From Acetobacteraceae bacterium (lineage in GTDB: Bacteria > Pseudomonadota > Alphaproteobacteria > Acetobacterales > Acetobacteraceae): a stretch of DNA of 9,605 nucleotides. The notes beneath the pieces were generated by a model. It searched no databases, was not told the DNA's origin, and was given only the letters and a program-made list of their open reading frames with translations. The translations under genes were made by a program, and so were the position numbers. Below, in pieces: positions 6,677 through 9,605 of this stretch (positions are counted from its first letter, which is position 1; every line of letters starts with the position of its first letter). Location: NCBI GenBank assembly GCA_019689515.1, contig JADGHI010000113.1, forward strand, positions 1-9,605, written 5' to 3'.

Positions 6677-8332
6677 ATGCCCGATTCCACGACGCAGCAC
6701 CCGACGACGAGCGCAGCCGGACAGGGCGGCGGTGGCAGGTTCGACGCGCTGGTCATCGGCGCCGGGTTCTCGGGCCTTTACCAGCTCCACTGCCTGCGCG
6801 ACCGGCTTGGTCTCTCGGTGCGGGTGCTGGAGGCGGCCGAGGGAGTCGGGGGCACCTGGTACTGGAACCGCTACCCGGGCGCACGGTGCGATTCGGAGAG
6901 CCACTCCTACTGCTACTCCTTCTCGAAGGAACTGCTCGAGGAATGGGAATGGTCGGAGCGCTATCCCGGCCAGGCCGAGATCCTGCGCTACCTCAACCAC
7001 GTCGCGGACCGCTTCGACCTCCGGCGCGACATCCGCTTCGGCGCCCGCGTGGTCTCCGCAGAATGGGACGAGACGGCGGAACTCTGGCGCGTCGTGACGC
7101 AGTCCGGAGAGCGATACGCCGCACGGTTCCTGATCACCGCCGTCGGTTGCCTCTCCGCGGCGAACATCCCGGACATCCCGGGACTCGAGGACTTCCGGGG
7201 ACGCTGGTACCACACTGGCCAGTGGCCGCATGAGGGGGTGGACTTCACCGGAAAGCGCGTCGGGATGATCGGCACCGGCTCCACCGGCATCCAGGCGGCG
7301 CCGGTGATCGCCGAGGCGGCCGCCCACCTCACCGTTTTCCAGCGCACCGCGAACTACAGCATCCCCGCCCGCAATGCGCCGCTGACCCCGGAGTTCAAAC
7401 GCTACGTGCGGGAGCACCACGCCGAGATCCGGCGCGTGATGCATGCCACGCCGAACGGCCACCCCTTCTACATCGAGGACCGCTCCGTCTTCGACGTCAC
7501 GCCGGAGGAGCGCCGCGCGATCTACGAGGTGGCCTGGCAGAGGGGCGGGCTGCAATTCCGCGCCACCTTCCGCGACCTCCTGGTGGACAAGGCGGCAAAC
7601 GACACCGCGGCGGAGTTCATCCGCGGCAAGATCCGGGAGGTGGTGAAGAATCCCGCGACGGCCGCCGTGCTCTCGGACATCGACCATCCCTTCGCGGCGA
7701 AGCGCCCGCCCATCGACACCAACTACTTCGAGACCTTCAACCGCGACAACGTCACGCTGGTGAACCTGCGCGCCACGCCGATCGAGTGCATCACGCCGAG
7801 GGGGATCCGCACGCGCGACGGCACCGAATACGCGCTCGACGCCATCGTCTTCGCGACCGGCTTCGACGCCATGACCGGCCCGCTGCTGCGCATGGACATA
7901 CGCGGCCGCGACGGGCTGCCGCTCAGGGAGGCATGGCGCGCCGGGCCGCAGACCTATCTCGGTTTGCAGGCCGCGGGCTTCCCCAACCTGTTCACCATCA
8001 CGGGCCCCGGCAGCCCTTCCGTCCTCTGCAACATGCCGGTGCCGATCGAGCAGCACGTCGAGTGGATCACCGACTGCATCGCCCATCTGCGCTCGCGTGG
8101 CCTCACGCGGATCGAGGCCACGCCCGAGGCGGTGGACCGCTGGGTCGCGCATGCGAACGATGCGGCGAACGCCTCGCTGCTGCCGACGGTGCCGCACTCC
8201 TGGTATCTCGGGGCCAACGTGCCGGGGAAGCCGCGCGTGTTCATGCCCTATGCCGGCGGCATGGCGCGCTACCGCGCCATCTGCGCCGAGGTGGCGGCGC
8301 GGGGCTATGAGGGATTCACCCTCGGCGGCTGA
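6677..8332 (+). CDS. Baeyer-Villiger monooxygenase, phenylacetone/cyclohexanone monooxygenase type (FAD- and NADPH-dependent)
   Basis: A class B flavoprotein monooxygenase of 551 residues that would insert one oxygen atom of O2 beside a ketone carbonyl, giving an ester or lactone and using NADPH. The first Rossmann motif is GAGFSG (28-33) for FAD. The segment GGTWYWNRYPGARCD (58-72) carries the conserved Asp72. The family fingerprint FRGRWYHTGQWP (173-184) matches FxGxxxHxxxWP exactly, followed by the NADPH Rossmann motif GTGSTG (199-204). FATGFDAMTG (392-401) closes the FAD domain. Compared with phenylacetone monooxygenase from memory, Asp66, Arg217, Lys336, catalytic Arg337 and Trp501 correspond to Asp72, Arg223, Lys342, Arg343 and Trp509, all kept. 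Length (about 542 in that enzyme) and C-terminus (SWYLGANVPGKPRVFMPYAGG) also match. No signal peptide: cytoplasmic. A true substrate cannot be read from sequence; linear, aryl or cyclic ketones are all possible. Confidence 0.93.
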   Translation: MPDSTTQHPTTSAAGQGGGGRFDALVIGAGFSGLYQLHCLRDRLGLSVRVLEAAEGVGGTWYWNRYPGARCDSESHSYCYSFSKELLEEWEWSERYPGQAEILRYLNHVADRFDLRRDIRFGARVVSAEWDETAELWRVVTQSGERYAARFLITAVGCLSAANIPDIPGLEDFRGRWYHTGQWPHEGVDFTGKRVGMIGTGSTGIQAAPVIAEAAAHLTVFQRTANYSIPARNAPLTPEFKRYVREHHAEIRRVMHATPNGHPFYIEDRSVFDVTPEERRAIYEVAWQRGGLQFRATFRDLLVDKAANDTAAEFIRGKIREVVKNPATAAVLSDIDHPFAAKRPPIDTNYFETFNRDNVTLVNLRATPIECITPRGIRTRDGTEYALDAIVFATGFDAMTGPLLRMDIRGRDGLPLREAWRAGPQTYLGLQAAGFPNLFTITGPGSPSVLCNMPVPIEQHVEWITDCIAHLRSRGLTRIEATPEAVDRWVAHANDAANASLLPTVPHSWYLGANVPGKPRVFMPYAGGMARYRAICAEVAARGYEGFTLGG

Positions 8333-8360
8333 GCCTGAGGGGTATGGGCGGAGCGCACTT

Positions 8361-8387
8361 TCGGGGCAGCCACGATGGTGGCCCCGA
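8361..8387 (+). terminator. Stem-loop after the monooxygenase gene, possible terminator
   Basis: TCGGGG (8361-8366) pairs with CCCCGA (8382-8387), and after a three-base bulge CCAC (8370-8373) pairs with GTGG (8378-8381) around the loop GATG. This ten-pair hairpin lies 28 bases after the stop codon. No T-run follows, so termination would be weak or Rho-dependent; some read-through into the transporter gene is likely. Confidence 0.4.
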
Positions 8388-8554
8388 CCGCTGAACCTGT
8401 CCCTGCGGCGCGGAGGCTCCGCCCGGCGGCCAGCCGGCCTCCACGCACCCTCTCGCGCGCCGCGCGTCCCGCGCCGATACTCCCGCCCGAAGCATCGCGG
8501 CCATGGGCCGTCCGCCGGGGGGAAACGAGCAATGGCGAGTGGTGGTCGCGCGAG
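8388..8554. other. Spacer before the transporter gene with competing inverted repeats
   Basis: GGAGGC (8412-8417) can pair with GCCTCC (8437-8442). The same bases can instead form a tight local hairpin, GCGGA (8410-8414) with TCCGC (8418-8422). These two structures are mutually exclusive. I see no clear promoter. GGTGG (8541-8545), nine bases before the transporter GTG, is the best ribosome binding site candidate and is weak. Confidence 0.25.
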
Positions 8555-9605
8555 GTGAGCACGAGACACCGCACCTCCGCCCTCGCGCCCTTCGGGCAGC
8601 GCAGCTTCCGGTTCCTGTGGCCGGCCGATCTCGCCACCTCCTGGGCCTTCGAGATGGAGACCCTCATCCTCGGCTGGTACGTGCTCGTCGAGACCGGATC
8701 GGTCGTCTGGCTGACCGTCTTCGCCGCGCTGCAATCCTTCGGCACCCTGATCTCGCCCGCCTTCGGCCTGATGGGCGATCGCATCGGCCACCGCAACCTG
8801 CTCTGCGGCATGCGCGCGGTTTATGCATTCCTCGCGTCGGGCCTCACCCTGCTCGCCCTGACCGATTCACTTGGGCCGGCGCAGGTCATCGTCGCCGCCG
8901 CCCTCTCGGGGATGGTCCGCCCGTCCGACATGGGGATGCGCAATGCGCTGATCGGTGCCACGATGCCCCCGGGCCTGCTGATGGGCGCCCTGAGCATCGA
9001 ACGGACGAGTTCCGACATGGCGCGCGTCGCCGGCGCGCTGACCGGTGCGGGCCTGGTCGCGCTGCTCGGCATGGGCCACGCCTATCTCGCACTCACGGGC
9101 CTCTACCTGGTGAGCCTGATCCTGACCCTGTGCGTCGGCGGCGAGGCGCAGTCCCGCAAGGCGGGCGAGGCGCGGACGCCTGCCATCGCCTCGGCCTGGC
9201 GCGATCTCGGCGACGGCTTCGCCCATGTCTGGGCCTCCCCTCCCCTGCTTGCGGCGCTCTGTCTCGCCTTCCTTGCCAATCTCGCCGCCTACCCGCTCTC
9301 GGGCGGGCTGCTGCCCTATGTCGCCCGGGACGTCTATGGCATCGACCGGACGGGGCTCAGCTATCTGGTGGCGAGCTTCGCCGGCGGCGCCCTCGCCGGC
9401 TCGCTCGTGCTCGGCGTATGGGGGGGCCGCCTGCGGCCCGGGCGCACCATGGTCGTCGCGGTCCTCCTCTGGTTCGCGCTCCTCCTCGTCTTCTCGCGGC
9501 TGCAGAACGCGGCGGCGGGGATGGTCGTCCTCGCTCTCGCAGGCTGCGTGCAGAGCTTCTGCATGGTGCCGATGGCGGCGCTCCTGCTGCGGGTCTCGCG
9601 GGACG
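8555..9605 (+). CDS. Major facilitator superfamily transporter, drug/siderophore exporter (DHA3/EntS-like) type, 3' end cut by window edge
   Basis: The visible part is 350 residues with no stop before the window edge. A short basic N-terminus is followed by FRFLWPADLATSWAFEMETLILGWYVL (TM1, about 19-45), TM2 (about 50-72), the MFS motif A equivalent GLMGDRIGHRNLL (71-83), TM3 (about 85-103), TM4 (about 108-122), TM5 (about 153-172) and TM6 (about 176-194). A hydrophilic central loop (about 195-228) leads to at least four more segments (about 229-253, 268-288, 297-314, 321-346). This is the usual 12-helix layout, with about 50-80 residues missing. The FRFLW...GWYVL start and the loop 2-3 motif resemble the DHA3/EntS group of proton-driven exporters, but the substrate cannot be deduced. 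The start is the GTG at 8555: no other in-frame ATG or GTG is found nearby upstream, and the ATG at 8654 lies inside TM1. It follows the monooxygenase on the same strand after a 222-base spacer. Confidence 0.88.
   Translation, partial: MSTRHRTSALAPFGQRSFRFLWPADLATSWAFEMETLILGWYVLVETGSVVWLTVFAALQSFGTLISPAFGLMGDRIGHRNLLCGMRAVYAFLASGLTLLALTDSLGPAQVIVAAALSGMVRPSDMGMRNALIGATMPPGLLMGALSIERTSSDMARVAGALTGAGLVALLGMGHAYLALTGLYLVSLILTLCVGGEAQSRKAGEARTPAIASAWRDLGDGFAHVWASPPLLAALCLAFLANLAAYPLSGGLLPYVARDVYGIDRTGLSYLVASFAGGALAGSLVLGVWGGRLRPGRTMVVAVLLWFALLLVFSRLQNAAAGMVVLALAGCVQSFCMVPMAALLLRVSRD

Noticed and set aside
6304..6756. Minus-strand open frame of 150 codons overlapping the gap and the monooxygenase start
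   Set aside because: Low-complexity product that runs into the well-supported monooxygenase gene; nothing suggests coding.
6593..8791. Minus-strand open frame of 732 codons opposite the monooxygenase
   Set aside because: It spans the whole monooxygenase, both spacers and the transporter start, and its product has no family features.

Overview
The window is very GC-rich (about 70% or more) with dense, almost all plus-strand genes whose third codon positions are overwhelmingly G or C. The TamA/TamB pair shows a Gram-negative (diderm) bacterium. The base composition and the style of the TamA, TamB, monooxygenase and transporter sequences suggest an alphaproteobacterium, perhaps an Acetobacteraceae member of the Roseomonas type. 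That placement is an inference from style, not from a search.

Layout. (1) Positions 1-1928: tamA, an Omp85-family outer-membrane barrel protein with periplasmic POTRA domains. Its frame is open to the left edge, so the start codon and the first part of the signal peptide lie outside the window. (2) Positions 1928-6217: tamB, a 1429-residue inner-membrane-anchored AsmA-like/DUF490 protein whose ATG overlaps the tamA stop by one base. (3) Positions 6218-6676: a 459-base gap with GC-rich stem-loops and one short basic ORF of coding-like composition. (4) Positions 6677-8332: a flavin-dependent Baeyer-Villiger monooxygenase closely resembling phenylacetone monooxygenase. (5) Positions 8333-8554: a 222-base spacer with a strong hairpin. 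(6) Positions 8555-9605: the first 350 residues of a major facilitator superfamily exporter, cut by the right edge.

TamA and TamB form a two-gene operon. Together they span the envelope, with TamB's long hydrophobic groove running through the periplasm to TamA's POTRA domains, and they serve outer-membrane protein assembly and/or lipid transport. The monooxygenase and the transporter are a separate accessory pair downstream: an enzyme that would turn ketones into esters or lactones, followed by a drug/siderophore-type exporter. Nothing in the sequence proves that they act together.

I found no mobile element, CRISPR array, tRNA or rRNA, and no clear new system. The observations most worth following up are a roughly 100-residue tandem duplication inside TamB, the changed substrate-pocket residues of the monooxygenase, and the small ORF and clustered hairpins in the 6218-6676 gap.
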